Positions 24,136 through 32,805 of a DNA stretch of 40,084 nt are shown here, in pieces. Every line of letters begins with the position of its first letter. Position 1 is the first letter of the stretch. The notes under the pieces were generated by a model. The model was not told the origin of the DNA and ran no database searches. It saw only the letters and a list, made by a program, of their open reading frames with translations. A program made the position numbers and the translations under genes. The DNA lies in the NCBI GenBank assembly GCA_964482235.1, contig CAYZWU010000050.1, forward strand, positions 1 through 40,084, written 5' to 3'. This DNA comes from CAYZWU01 sp964482235 (GTDB lineage Bacteria; Planctomycetota; B15-G4; CAYZWU01).

Positions 24136-27100
24136 TCAATCCTCGTCGAAAACTACACACTGGCCGTTGTTCTGGTCGGCCAGGCGCATCATCAGATCGA
24201 TCAATCTGTCCTTGGGCGGCACCCGGTTCCTCCACTGGGGCGGGGGATCTCCCTTGATGTAGGCGATGGTGTGGATCGCCACTTTGCGGCCGTCCTGCAG
24301 GTCCCGTACACAGCGAAGGATCGCGTCGCTGTCCGTTGTGATACCCGTGGTGGGGTGGCCGTCCGAGAGGAAGTAGATGCTCTGCACCTCCTCGTCCAGA
24401 AGCGCCTCGGTCAGGGCTCCCACCGTGTTGGTGCCGTCCGAGGCGATCCTGGCCCGCTCCACGAACCGCTTCGCCGACTCGAGATTGTCCATCGTTCCCG
24501 GCTGGACGCCCCTCCGGTTCCAGATGCGCACATCGCCCGCGAAGGTGATGATGTTGAAGGAGACGCTGTCGTTGAGCGTGTCGATCAGCCGCAGCAGCTC
24601 CTGCCGGGCATCGGTGATCCGGTCGTTCCACTCCATGCTGGCCGACACGTCGAGGCAGAAGATCACCTTGCGGCTCTTCATCTCGAGTCCATGGTAGGTT
24701 CGCGGCTCCTCGTGCTCGTACTTGGCGATCACCGGCTCGAGTTCCTCCGCCCTTTCGCGAAGGGGAATCTCCAAGGCCGATACGGCTGCCCGTTTCGTTT
24801 CAATCTTTTGCCTGGTCGGGCGGGGGAGAGGCAGGGGCTCGTGCTTGATGGCCAGCGGAACCGGGCGGGTCGTCTTTTTCTTTTCTTCGAGATCGAACCG
24901 CTTCTCATCGAGCGACCGGGTCTTCTCCTGCTTCCGGAAGCTCTCCATCAGCCTCTTTCGAAGGGGCTCCGTGCGGAGCGGCAGGCTCGGATTGGAGATG
25001 GTATGGCGGACCGGCTCCCTTTCTTCCGTCACGAGCGGTTTGCGGCGCGGAGCGGTGACTGCCGACGACGAGGGCCTCTTCGCGGCGCGGCTCAGGTCGA
25101 GCGCCGCCGTCAGCCGGGGGACCGTCTTCTCCACAGGGACGGTCAGCTCCCTGCGCTGCGAGGAGCCGGGCTGCGCCACGGGGGGGATCTCCGGCTCCGA
25201 TTCGGCAGGACCCCCGCTCGGCATCTCCATCTCGATGACCGTCGACCTGTATTCCGGCTCCTCGGTCCGATCCTCGATGGCGAGATGCTGCGCGGCAGGA
25301 AGCGAGTCGGTGCTGGTCCTCGCCGGCTCTGCCGAGAAGGCCAGGTCGGCAAGAGCCGATTTCCTGTCAGGCTCCCGGCTCTGCGCATCATTCATCCGCA
25401 CGGGCGAAGGGAGCCCGGGCCTTGACTGGACAGGGCTCTTGTCGCTCGTTTCGAACCTGTCGATCGCCTCGTGCAGCTCGGGGGCCGGGCGGTCCGGTTT
25501 ACTGTCCGGCTCCTCGAGAGCGGCCTGCTCGTTCATGAACTCGATCGGCTCGAGGGCTTTCGTGTGGGACAGCCTGTCGAGCTGCAGCGGCTGCTCCTGC
25601 CTGGCCCGGTCGACCTGGAATTCGGCGGCGGGGAACTTCGGACTCTCCCTGTTCTCGAAGCGATGCTCCATCCGTGCCAGCGGCTCGGACGACCTCTCCT
25701 CGATCAGCGTGTCGGCTTGCTGATCGAGCGGCCGGGTGTCCGCCACCGCCTCGAGAGTCGCGACCTCCTCGCGGATCTCGAGGCCAAGCCGTTCTCCGGC
25801 CAGGGCATCCACGTCGAGGAAGAGCTCGCCGTCCTTGTCACCTTCCATGTCGTAGAGCGCCGACGTGACCACCCAGGTGCTCAAAAGGAGCGCCAGGAGC
25901 AGGTGAAGGAGTAGCGACAGGAGAAGGCACTTCTGGAGCAGCGAAGCGTGCATCCGGAATCGCTGGCTCGCCAGGTAGCGGAGGAGGTAGAGCAGGGCCA
26001 GGAGTCCGAGAAGCAGCAGCAGAAGGGGCCACTTGATCGCGTCGAGAAACCGGAGCAGCGCATTGAGCGCCGACCAGTCCTGCATGGTGATCACCTCGCG
26101 GCTGATCGTGCGGTAGATCTGGAACGGCCGTTCGTCGTTTCGTGCGAGCCTGTTCGAGCTGAACAGGAGGCCGTGGCCCTCCATGAAGAGCGCGGGATCC
26201 ATCTCGTCCAGCCTGCTGTTGACCGGGGCTCCCATGTTCTCCGGCTCCAGTATCTCGTCGTGGAAGACGCGGCAGCGATAGATGTCGAAGCCGCCGAGCC
26301 CGCCTTCGCGGTCGGAGCTGAAGTAGATGAAATCGCCTCGCGGCGTCACCGCGACCTGGCCTTCGTGCCAGGGGGAGCAGAGGGCGTTCACCCGCCCGGC
26401 TGCCTTGAACCGCGGGAATGGGGGAATCCCCTCCTCGGCTTCGGGCTCGCCGCCGGGATCCGGTGCCACGGCCGAGAAGATGTCGTAGTCGCTGCCGCGG
26501 AACTCCTCCCGCAGCGTGGCCTGCCACGCCTCCTTCTCCTCGTCGGTGAGCTTGCGCTTCAGGCGGTTCGAGGAGAAGTAGAGCCTTCTGTCGTCCGGGG
26601 AAAGCCCGGGACCGTACTCGTTGAATTGGGTGTTGACGCTGCTGCCGAGATTCTCCGGAGCCGTCCACGACCTTCCGAAGAGGCGGCTCAGCCAGATGTC
26701 GTAGCCGCCCTGCCCGCCGGGGCGGTTGGAGTAGAAGTAGAGGTAGCGGCCGTCATGGCTCAGCTCGGGGCCGAGCTCGTCGTCATCCGTGTTGATCGCG
26801 TCGAGGGGAATTGGCTCGTCCCACCTTTCGCCGTCCCGGCGGCAGATGAAGAGGTCGGCGTTCTGCCTGGCCTTGCCCCGGGTGAAGATCATGGTGAGTC
26901 CGTCGGCCGACAGGGCTGGCTCGTAGTTGTGGGGGTCGATGTTGAGATCGCCCTCCACGAGCCGGGGGTTCTCCCAGAGGATCGTGCGAGTCACCGCCTC
27001 CCTGGCCGGCTGATCGATGGAGAAACCATCGGTGTAGTGAGCGACCACTTGCGGCACCACGAAGAGAGCGGCCGCGCACATCAGGATACTGAGGGCGGCG

Positions 27101-27147
27101 AAAGTGATCACGAGCTTGTGCGATCTTTTTTTCTTCTTTTCAGTCAT
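24136..27147 (-). CDS. Membrane protein with TolB-like PD40 propeller and VWA domain
   Basis: 1003 residues. Basic N-terminus and TM helix (about 11-36); a PD40/TolB-like beta-propeller (about 65-345) with repeats such as EPALSADGLTMIFTR, GPELSHDGRYLYFYSNRPGG and GPGLSPDDRRLYFSSNR; TM2 (372-392), a basic loop, TM3 (406-428). A long, charged, probably disordered linker (430-825) follows, then a C-terminal von Willebrand A domain with MIDAS motif DVSAS (833-837), the threonine in SDGTNT, and LSDG near 929. By the positive-inside rule, both the propeller and the VWA domain lie in the periplasm. It overlaps exbD by 8 bases, so it is probably the moving partner of the ExbB/ExbD motor. No TonB C-terminal domain is seen. 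Confidence 0.85.
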   Translation of the reverse strand: MTEKKKKRSHKLVITFAALSILMCAAALFVVPQVVAHYTDGFSIDQPAREAVTRTILWENPRLVEGDLNIDPHNYEPALSADGLTMIFTRGKARQNADLFICRRDGERWDEPIPLDAINTDDDELGPELSHDGRYLYFYSNRPGGQGGYDIWLSRLFGRSWTAPENLGSSVNTQFNEYGPGLSPDDRRLYFSSNRLKRKLTDEEKEAWQATLREEFRGSDYDIFSAVAPDPGGEPEAEEGIPPFPRFKAAGRVNALCSPWHEGQVAVTPRGDFIYFSSDREGGLGGFDIYRCRVFHDEILEPENMGAPVNSRLDEMDPALFMEGHGLLFSSNRLARNDERPFQIYRTISREVITMQDWSALNALLRFLDAIKWPLLLLLLGLLALLYLLRYLASQRFRMHASLLQKCLLLSLLLHLLLALLLSTWVVTSALYDMEGDKDGELFLDVDALAGERLGLEIREEVATLEAVADTRPLDQQADTLIEERSSEPLARMEHRFENRESPKFPAAEFQVDRARQEQPLQLDRLSHTKALEPIEFMNEQAALEEPDSKPDRPAPELHEAIDRFETSDKSPVQSRPGLPSPVRMNDAQSREPDRKSALADLAFSAEPARTSTDSLPAAQHLAIEDRTEEPEYRSTVIEMEMPSGGPAESEPEIPPVAQPGSSQRRELTVPVEKTVPRLTAALDLSRAAKRPSSSAVTAPRRKPLVTEEREPVRHTISNPSLPLRTEPLRKRLMESFRKQEKTRSLDEKRFDLEEKKKTTRPVPLAIKHEPLPLPRPTRQKIETKRAAVSALEIPLRERAEELEPVIAKYEHEEPRTYHGLEMKSRKVIFCLDVSASMEWNDRITDARQELLRLIDTLNDSVSFNIITFAGDVRIWNRRGVQPGTMDNLESAKRFVERARIASDGTNTVGALTEALLDEEVQSIYFLSDGHPTTGITTDSDAILRCVRDLQDGRKVAIHTIAYIKGDPPPQWRNRVPPKDRLIDLMMRLADQNNGQCVVFDED

Positions 27148-27562
27148 GGATCAGCCGGTGCTGGTAGCCAATGTTCGCCTCGTCGATGCCCGAGCTCTTG
27201 CAGGCTCGCACCGCCGCGGCAACGCGGCCGTGGAGCGCCTCTCGGTCGCCCCGGATCAGGACCTTCTGCTCCGGATTCTGCGCCACCGCGTCCTTGATCG
27301 TCTGCTCCACATCGTCGATCGTCTTCACCCGGTTCTGGAGGAAGTAGCTGCCGTCCTTGCGCACGTTGATCACGATCGTCCTGGAGGCGGCGCTCAGCGA
27401 GGCGCTCTCCATCCCGGACGGCAGATTCACCTTGATGTCGTGCTCCTCTCTCTGCAGCGTGGACGTGGCCAGAAAGAAGATGATCAGGATGAACATGACG
27501 TCGAGCAGGGACGTGACGTTGATGATGGTCTCTTCCTTATCCATTTTTCTGCGGATCCGCAT
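27140..27562 (-). CDS. exbD: ExbD/TolR-family proton-channel protein
   Basis: A 140-residue biopolymer transport protein with one TM helix near the N-terminus (INVTSLLDVMFILIIFFLAT). D21 is the conserved channel aspartate of ExbD/TolR/MotB. A periplasmic domain follows (DIKVNLPSG..., EQKVLIRGDREALHGRV), typical of the family. The start at 27562 (minus strand) has an AGGAG-type site upstream; the frame is open much further upstream inside exbB, but those residues are not family-like. It lies 17 bp after exbB and overlaps the VWA gene. It forms an ion-driven motor with ExbB; whether it serves a Tol-like or Ton-like function is discussed under the VWA protein. Confidence 0.93.
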   Translation of the reverse strand: MRIRRKMDKEETIINVTSLLDVMFILIIFFLATSTLQREEHDIKVNLPSGMESASLSAASRTIVINVRKDGSYFLQNRVKTIDDVEQTIKDAVAQNPEQKVLIRGDREALHGRVAAAVRACKSSGIDEANIGYQHRLIHD

Positions 27563-27579
27563 GCCCCGGCTCCTTCCTG

Positions 27580-28323
27580 TCAAGCAGTCTCTTGTTTCAC
27601 CGCGAGGGAGATGAACTTCTCCGCGTTTTCGTCCAGATGATCCACGATACCGTCCACCCGGTTGTTGAGGACCAGGTAGATGATGAGGACTGGAATGGCC
27701 AGCGTCAGCCCGGCCGCCGTGGTCACCAGGGCCTCGTAGATCCCCTGAGCCAGCACGTCCGACTTGCCGATTCCGGCATTGGTGGCAGCCTGGAAGGCAC
27801 GGATCATGCCGTAGACCGTGCCCAGGAGGCCGAGCAGCGGCGCTATGGTGGCAATCATGGAGAGGGGCTTGAGGCTGCGCTTCATCCGGTCCACCTCGCG
27901 GGCTCCCGCATCCTCGAGGGCACGCTGCAGGGGCAGCTCGCCCCGCGGGATCTTCGGGATGGAGCTCTTGATCAGGTTGCCGAGGATGCACGGATTCTTT
28001 TCGCAGTACTCCGTGCCCTTGCCGGGATCGTTTTCTCCCTCCTTGAAGATCGGCTCGAGCCCGGCCATGAACTCCGGCGGGACGATCTTCTTCCTGCGCA
28101 GCGACAGGATGCGCTCGATCGTGATGGTCAGGGCCAGCACCGATGCGAGGGCGATGGGGATCATGACGAAGCCGCCTTTCCATAGCAGGGAGAAAATGTC
28201 ATCGCCGTTCTCGGCCTCCGTCGCGGCCGGATCGTCCGCCGGCAGGGCAAGAGCCGGGGCAGCCGCGAGAACGAGAACGAAGAGGGCGGCCAGGGGCAGT
28301 GCGGCATTCCGTGTACGAAGCAT
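27580..28323 (-). CDS. exbB: MotA/TolQ/ExbB-family proton-channel protein
   Basis: A 247-residue inner-membrane protein. It has an N-terminal signal-like hydrophobic segment (residues about 8-27), seen in longer ExbB proteins, then TM helices at about 49-73, 152-175 (MIATIAPLLGLLGTVYGMIRAF, the family signature) and 195-219 (TTAAGLTLAIPVLIIYLVLN). It forms the pentameric stator with ExbD that uses the proton motive force. It lies 17 bp after the TPR gene and 17 bp before exbD on the minus strand, so the four genes clearly form one operon. TolQ and ExbB cannot be told apart from sequence alone. Confidence 0.93.
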   Translation of the reverse strand: MLRTRNAALPLAALFVLVLAAAPALALPADDPAATEAENGDDIFSLLWKGGFVMIPIALASVLALTITIERILSLRRKKIVPPEFMAGLEPIFKEGENDPGKGTEYCEKNPCILGNLIKSSIPKIPRGELPLQRALEDAGAREVDRMKRSLKPLSMIATIAPLLGLLGTVYGMIRAFQAATNAGIGKSDVLAQGIYEALVTTAAGLTLAIPVLIIYLVLNNRVDGIVDHLDENAEKFISLAVKQETA

Positions 28324-28340
28324 CTCCTTCTCCTTGTGTT

Positions 28341-31300
28341 CTATCCGTTATCCAGGTTCTTCAATCTTTTTTGCGCCACAACAGCCGCGTCGCTCTCCGG
28401 ATACTTCCGGATCAACTCCTCGTACTGCGCGCGGGCTTTCTCATTCTTGCCGGGCAGCTCCAGCGCCCGGCCCGTCTCGAGAAGCGCCTTGGCGCTCCAA
28501 TTCGGAAACGAATAGAGGACCTCGACCTTGATCAGCGCCTTGACGGCCTCGTCGTACTGCTTGAGGGAGAAGAGGCATTCGCCGATCTGGAACTGGCTGC
28601 GCGCGCTGGTCTCGTTCTTCTGGCCGTGCTTCAGAACCAGGGTGTAGGCCTCGATCGCCTCGGTGTAGCGCTGCTGGTTCTCCAGAGCCCAGCCGCGGCC
28701 GAACAGGGCCCTGCCCAGGAACGCGCTCTTCGGATACCTGTCCGAGAAGGAGCGGTAGACCAACTCCGATTCCTTCCATCGCTGGGTGAGAGCGGCCAGC
28801 TCGGCCAGGCGAAGCATCGACTGCTCGCCATTCTCGCTTGGGTTTTCCAGGCCGGACAGGCTCTTGAAGTGCCGGTAGGCGGTCTCGTGTTCCTTGAGCT
28901 TCAGGCGGGCCTCGCCGGCCTGGTAGAGGGCGATCCCGATCCGCTCCGATTCGGGGAACTCCTTGATCATGGTCTCGAAGCAGGGCGCCGCATCGGCCAT
29001 CCGGCCCTGGGTGAATCGGCTCCATCCCAGGCGGTAGAGCGCCCTTTCGCGCAGGTCGGCCTCGAGCTCCTTCTTCAGCAGGCCTTCGAGACGACGGGCC
29101 GCCGAGTCGTACTGACCTGAGGCGTACTCGAGCTCGGCCAGCTCGAAGACGACCTCCGGAAGAAGGGGGCTTTCGGGATATTCCTTCAGGAACCTGGCGT
29201 AGAGCATCGAGGCGGATTCCTCCCCTCCCTTGCTTTTCTCGCACCAGATCCACTCGTAGAGCGCCCTGTCGCAAAAGGCCGAATCCTTGTGCCTGTCGAC
29301 AAGCCGGCGGAACCGCCTTACCGCGCTGTCCCATTCCTTCTGGCGGGAGAGGGTCACGCCGAGATAGAAAAGCGCCTCGGGCGCCTTCTCGTGCCGGCCG
29401 TGATCCTCGAGAAAGGCCTCGAGGTTTTTCTGCGCCTCGCTGAACCGCTCCCTGTGGATGTTCAGGACCGCCTGCTGCACCATGGCGTCGGCTGCCAGTT
29501 CGTGCTTGGGATACTGGTCCGCCACGGCCCGGAAATGGCCCAGGGCCGCTCTCTCGTCGTTCCGGGCCATGGCGAGGCAGCCGAGGGTGTAGGCCGCATG
29601 GGCGTTGTCGCCGTGCCGGCCGGAGCGGGTGAGCACGCGCCGGGCTTCGTCGAAGCGCCCTTCCTCGTAGAGGATGCGGCCCAGCTCCACGCGGGCGTCG
29701 GGCAGAAGGTCGCTCTTCCCGTGGTTGCCGAGGAACGAGGAGAGCGATGTGATCGCCCCTTTCCTGTCGCCCTTGTTCTCCATGGCCAGGGCGGTCTTGA
29801 GGGCCGCCACGTCGCTGTTCGATTCCTGCGGATGCCGGCGAATGAACAGGGTGAATGCCTCGATCGCCTTCTCCCAGTCCTGGATGTTGTAGCAGCAGTC
29901 ACCCTGCATGAAGAGGAACTGGTTGAAGAACGGCTTGTCCGGGACCTTCGGCAGGAGCGCATCGAGAGCCTTCAGGGCGGCGCTCCATTTCTTCCCGTCG
30001 TAGAGGATCTGGGCGATGCGGAACCGCGCCGATTGGGCGTAGAAGTGGTCGGCAAAGCGGGCGATGAACTCCTTGTAGAGGGAGTCCGCCTGGGCGCCCT
30101 TGTTGGCCAGGTAGAGGTTTTCGGCCTTGAGGAAGAGGAGGTCGGGATGTCTCGCGGACCGCGGATTCTTTTCGAGGAAGGCATCGCAGCATCGTCTGCT
30201 CTTCTCGAACTGCCCCTCGCTGTGGAGGCAGCAGGCTTCGAGCCACAGGGCGTCGAGGGCGAGAGGATCCTTGGGGAACTCGCGTGCCAGGGCTGCGAAG
30301 CTCCGGCTCGCTTCCTCGTACTTCGCCTGATCCATCAGCACGCTGCCCTGCTCGTAGAGCAGGTCGAGCCGGTCGGGGGATTTGGCAAGCTTGTCGAGAG
30401 CCGCTTCCAGCACGCCTTCGGCCCGCACCGGGTTGTTCCGGCGAAGATAGGTCCTGGCCAGCCAGAGCCGCGCCCGGCCGTATTCCGGCGATTTTTCCGT
30501 GACGGTCAAAAAGATCTTCTCGGCCTGGCGGAAATCGTCGAGCTCGAGGCAGCAGCGGCCCATGTAGATCCGTGACGAGGGTCCGTGGTCCGACGCGCCG
30601 TGGCTTTTCACGATTTCCGCGAAGTCGAGGATCGCCTCGCCGTATCGACCGGCCTGGAACCGGAGGAACCCGAGCCGGAAGAGGGCCTCGGCCGTGAAGG
30701 CGCCGTTCATCCGCCGCGCCGCCATGTTGAAGTACTCTTCCGCGTCGGCCGCCTTGTCGAGCTCCCTCAGGCTCTCGGCCAGCAGGAAGGTGATGTGCTG
30801 CATCAGCGGAGATCTGTCGCGGGGATCGACGAGGGACTTGAGCAGCTTGGCCGCCTCCTGGAAGAGGTCCAGCTCGAAGCGGGCCACCGCCCCCTGGAAC
30901 TTGACGCGCTGCAGGTACTCCGGATCCTTGAACTTCTGCAGAAAGAGGTCGCAGCTGCGAACCACTTCCTTCCACTTGCTCTGCCTGTACCGGCTCTCGA
31001 TCAGGCCCACCAGACCGACGACGGCCTGCGACCTGTCGCCGCCGCTCTCAGCGCTGAACGAGTAGGCGGCTTCCGCCTCCTTCAGGCGGTCGAGGGCGAG
31101 AAGGCAGTGCCCCCAGAGGTTGTGGATCTCCTGGCGGTTATCGAGGCTCCTGACGCGGGACAGCCGGGCGAAGAGGGGCTCCGCTTTTTTCCTGTCCCCC
31201 AGGGCGTTGTAGCAGAGAGCGAGGCCGAGCCTTGCCTGCTGGGCCTTCTCGTGCCTCGGGTAGTTCCTCAGGAAGGAGCTGTACTCGTCGATCGCCAACG

Positions 31301-31439
31301 GGTAGAGCTTGCGATTGTAGAGGGCGTTGGCGCTGAAGTAGGCTTCCGAAGCTCTGTCGCTGTCTTGCGCCGCAGCAGCAGGAGGAAGGAGGAGAAGGAG
31401 GAAGAGAAGAGCGGGAACGATCGATCGAAACAGGTTCAT
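28341..31439 (-). CDS. Large secreted tetratricopeptide-repeat protein
   Basis: 1032 residues with a clear signal peptide (MNLFRSIVPALLFLLLLLPPAAAAQ, cleavage near residue 24). The rest is almost entirely TPR/Sel1-like helical repeats, about 34-38 residues each, for example FSANALYNRKLYPLAIDEYSSFLRNYP and later AYRHFKSLSGLENPSENGEQ. Many end in a yP-x-x-s/e-like linker as in YbgF/CpoB and BamD proteins. It is the first gene of the minus-strand operon with exbB, exbD and the PD40/VWA gene. By analogy with CpoB (YbgF) of Tol-Pal it may be the periplasmic scaffold of the motor, but it is several times longer than CpoB. No enzymatic motif is seen. Confidence 0.9.
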   Translation of the reverse strand: MNLFRSIVPALLFLLLLLPPAAAAQDSDRASEAYFSANALYNRKLYPLAIDEYSSFLRNYPRHEKAQQARLGLALCYNALGDRKKAEPLFARLSRVRSLDNRQEIHNLWGHCLLALDRLKEAEAAYSFSAESGGDRSQAVVGLVGLIESRYRQSKWKEVVRSCDLFLQKFKDPEYLQRVKFQGAVARFELDLFQEAAKLLKSLVDPRDRSPLMQHITFLLAESLRELDKAADAEEYFNMAARRMNGAFTAEALFRLGFLRFQAGRYGEAILDFAEIVKSHGASDHGPSSRIYMGRCCLELDDFRQAEKIFLTVTEKSPEYGRARLWLARTYLRRNNPVRAEGVLEAALDKLAKSPDRLDLLYEQGSVLMDQAKYEEASRSFAALAREFPKDPLALDALWLEACCLHSEGQFEKSRRCCDAFLEKNPRSARHPDLLFLKAENLYLANKGAQADSLYKEFIARFADHFYAQSARFRIAQILYDGKKWSAALKALDALLPKVPDKPFFNQFLFMQGDCCYNIQDWEKAIEAFTLFIRRHPQESNSDVAALKTALAMENKGDRKGAITSLSSFLGNHGKSDLLPDARVELGRILYEEGRFDEARRVLTRSGRHGDNAHAAYTLGCLAMARNDERAALGHFRAVADQYPKHELAADAMVQQAVLNIHRERFSEAQKNLEAFLEDHGRHEKAPEALFYLGVTLSRQKEWDSAVRRFRRLVDRHKDSAFCDRALYEWIWCEKSKGGEESASMLYARFLKEYPESPLLPEVVFELAELEYASGQYDSAARRLEGLLKKELEADLRERALYRLGWSRFTQGRMADAAPCFETMIKEFPESERIGIALYQAGEARLKLKEHETAYRHFKSLSGLENPSENGEQSMLRLAELAALTQRWKESELVYRSFSDRYPKSAFLGRALFGRGWALENQQRYTEAIEAYTLVLKHGQKNETSARSQFQIGECLFSLKQYDEAVKALIKVEVLYSFPNWSAKALLETGRALELPGKNEKARAQYEELIRKYPESDAAVVAQKRLKNLDNG

Positions 31440-31552
31440 TCGGGGCCTCCCAGGAACGATCTGTCTGCTCGAAAGGGTGGTATGCTTGATTATCTAATCT
31501 TTGAAAGTGATTCGCCGTGACCGAAGTGGGTGCTCGCCAGTCTTGGTGTAAT

Positions 31553-31558
31553 ATTATA
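31553..31558 (-). promoter_or_regulatory. Possible -10 element for the TPR-exbBD operon
   Basis: On the minus strand the sequence reads TATAAT within TGTATAATATTACA, about 115 bases before the TPR gene start. The surrounding divergent gap (31440-31655) is much more AT-rich than the genes. No good -35 box lies at the right distance, so the call is tentative. The same gap must also hold the promoter for the plus-strand UroD-like gene. Confidence 0.3.
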
Positions 31559-31655
31559 CATTCCTACTCAAGGATATACGAACCGACTTCTCAGGTGTTG
31601 CGTCGAATGTTGTTTACTCTTCTATTTCCCTGACTTTCTTTCCCGTTGAGGTGGC

Positions 31656-32708
31656 ATGACCTTGTTCGACTCCGACGCCGATCTGCTCAAGGCGGTCCGC
31701 TTCGAGCACGCCGACTCGATTCCTGTCGTCTTTCACATCAATGACGCCTGCTGGCGGCATTATCCGCGCGAGGCTCTCGAGGAGCTCATGGCCGGGCACG
31801 AGCTGCTCTTCCCGGAATTCATGCCGCTGCCAGAGGATTTCGAACCCCGATTCGCCGTCAATGCCCGTGCCGCGGAGCCGTTCACCGATCCGTGGGGCTG
31901 CGTCTGGGAGACCAGCGAGGACGGGATCACCGGGATCGTCACGACCCACCCGCTGGCAGAGTGGGAAGCCTTTTCGGATTTCATTCCCCCCGATCCGGCA
32001 AAGGGCGATGGATTCGGCAGTTATCTCGATTCGGCCGTGGCCGGATCCCGGTCGGGAGAGCGGCTGGAGCGCGGGGGGCTCAGGCACGGTCACACCTTCC
32101 TGCAGCTCTGCGATCTGCGCGGGTACGAGAACCTTATCTTCGACATGGTCGATGAGGAGCCGCGCCTTTGGCAGCTGATCGCCATGGTGGAGTCGTTCAA
32201 CCTGGCTCTGGTCGAGGAGCAGATCGCCGCGGGCGTCCGGTGGATGGAGTACCCGGAGGACCTGGGCATGCAGACCGGACCGATGCTCACGCCCGGGCAG
32301 TTCCGCTCGTTCATCAAGCCGAGCTTCGAGAGGATCATGGCGCCGGCCCGCGAGGCCGGGTGCGTGGTGCACATGCACAGCGACGGGCAGCTCCACGCGC
32401 TGATCGACGATCTGCTGAGCTGCGGCGTCGATGTGTTGAATTTGCAGGACAGGGTGAACGGCATCGACTGGATCGCAAAGAACGTGAAGGGACGCGTTTG
32501 CATCGATCTGGACATCGACCGGCAGGAGGTTACCGTCCGCGGCTCCCCAGCGGAGATCGACAAGCTGATCCGGAAGGAGGTCGCCGCGCTCGGCAGCCGC
32601 GAGGGCGGCCTCATGCTGATCTACGGTCTCTATCCCGGCCTGCCTATCGAGAACGTCAAGGCCGTGATGGATGCCATGGAGCGGTATGCCGGTTATTTCA
32701 GCGGCTGA
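31656..32708 (+). CDS. UroD/MtaA-superfamily protein, uncharacterised subgroup
   Basis: A 350-residue TIM-barrel protein of the uroporphyrinogen decarboxylase / methylcobamide methyltransferase superfamily. Seen: DPWGCVWETSEDGITG near residues 75-92, the barrel core, and VHMHSDGQLHALIDDLLSCGVDVLNLQ (238-264), the place where MtaA-type methyltransferases carry a zinc-binding HxC. Here the pair is H239 and H241 followed by SDG, typical of an uncharacterised branch rather than HemE or MtaA. It ends in GLYPGLPIENVKAVMDAMERY, a common closing helix of this branch. ATG 31656 follows GAGG. No corrinoid protein or methyltransferase partner lies nearby, so the substrate is unknown. A true HemE role is unlikely because the conserved N-terminal RQAGR-type motif is absent. 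Confidence 0.8.
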   Translation: MTLFDSDADLLKAVRFEHADSIPVVFHINDACWRHYPREALEELMAGHELLFPEFMPLPEDFEPRFAVNARAAEPFTDPWGCVWETSEDGITGIVTTHPLAEWEAFSDFIPPDPAKGDGFGSYLDSAVAGSRSGERLERGGLRHGHTFLQLCDLRGYENLIFDMVDEEPRLWQLIAMVESFNLALVEEQIAAGVRWMEYPEDLGMQTGPMLTPGQFRSFIKPSFERIMAPAREAGCVVHMHSDGQLHALIDDLLSCGVDVLNLQDRVNGIDWIAKNVKGRVCIDLDIDRQEVTVRGSPAEIDKLIRKEVAALGSREGGLMLIYGLYPGLPIENVKAVMDAMERYAGYFSG

Positions 32709-32805
32709 TCAGGAAAAAAATCGTGAAATCGTGAGTCCATTTTCCCTCAGGCGGGAACATGAGGATGACAGGTGATACCGATCTTCCCCGGCAGAGGTGA
32801 GAACC

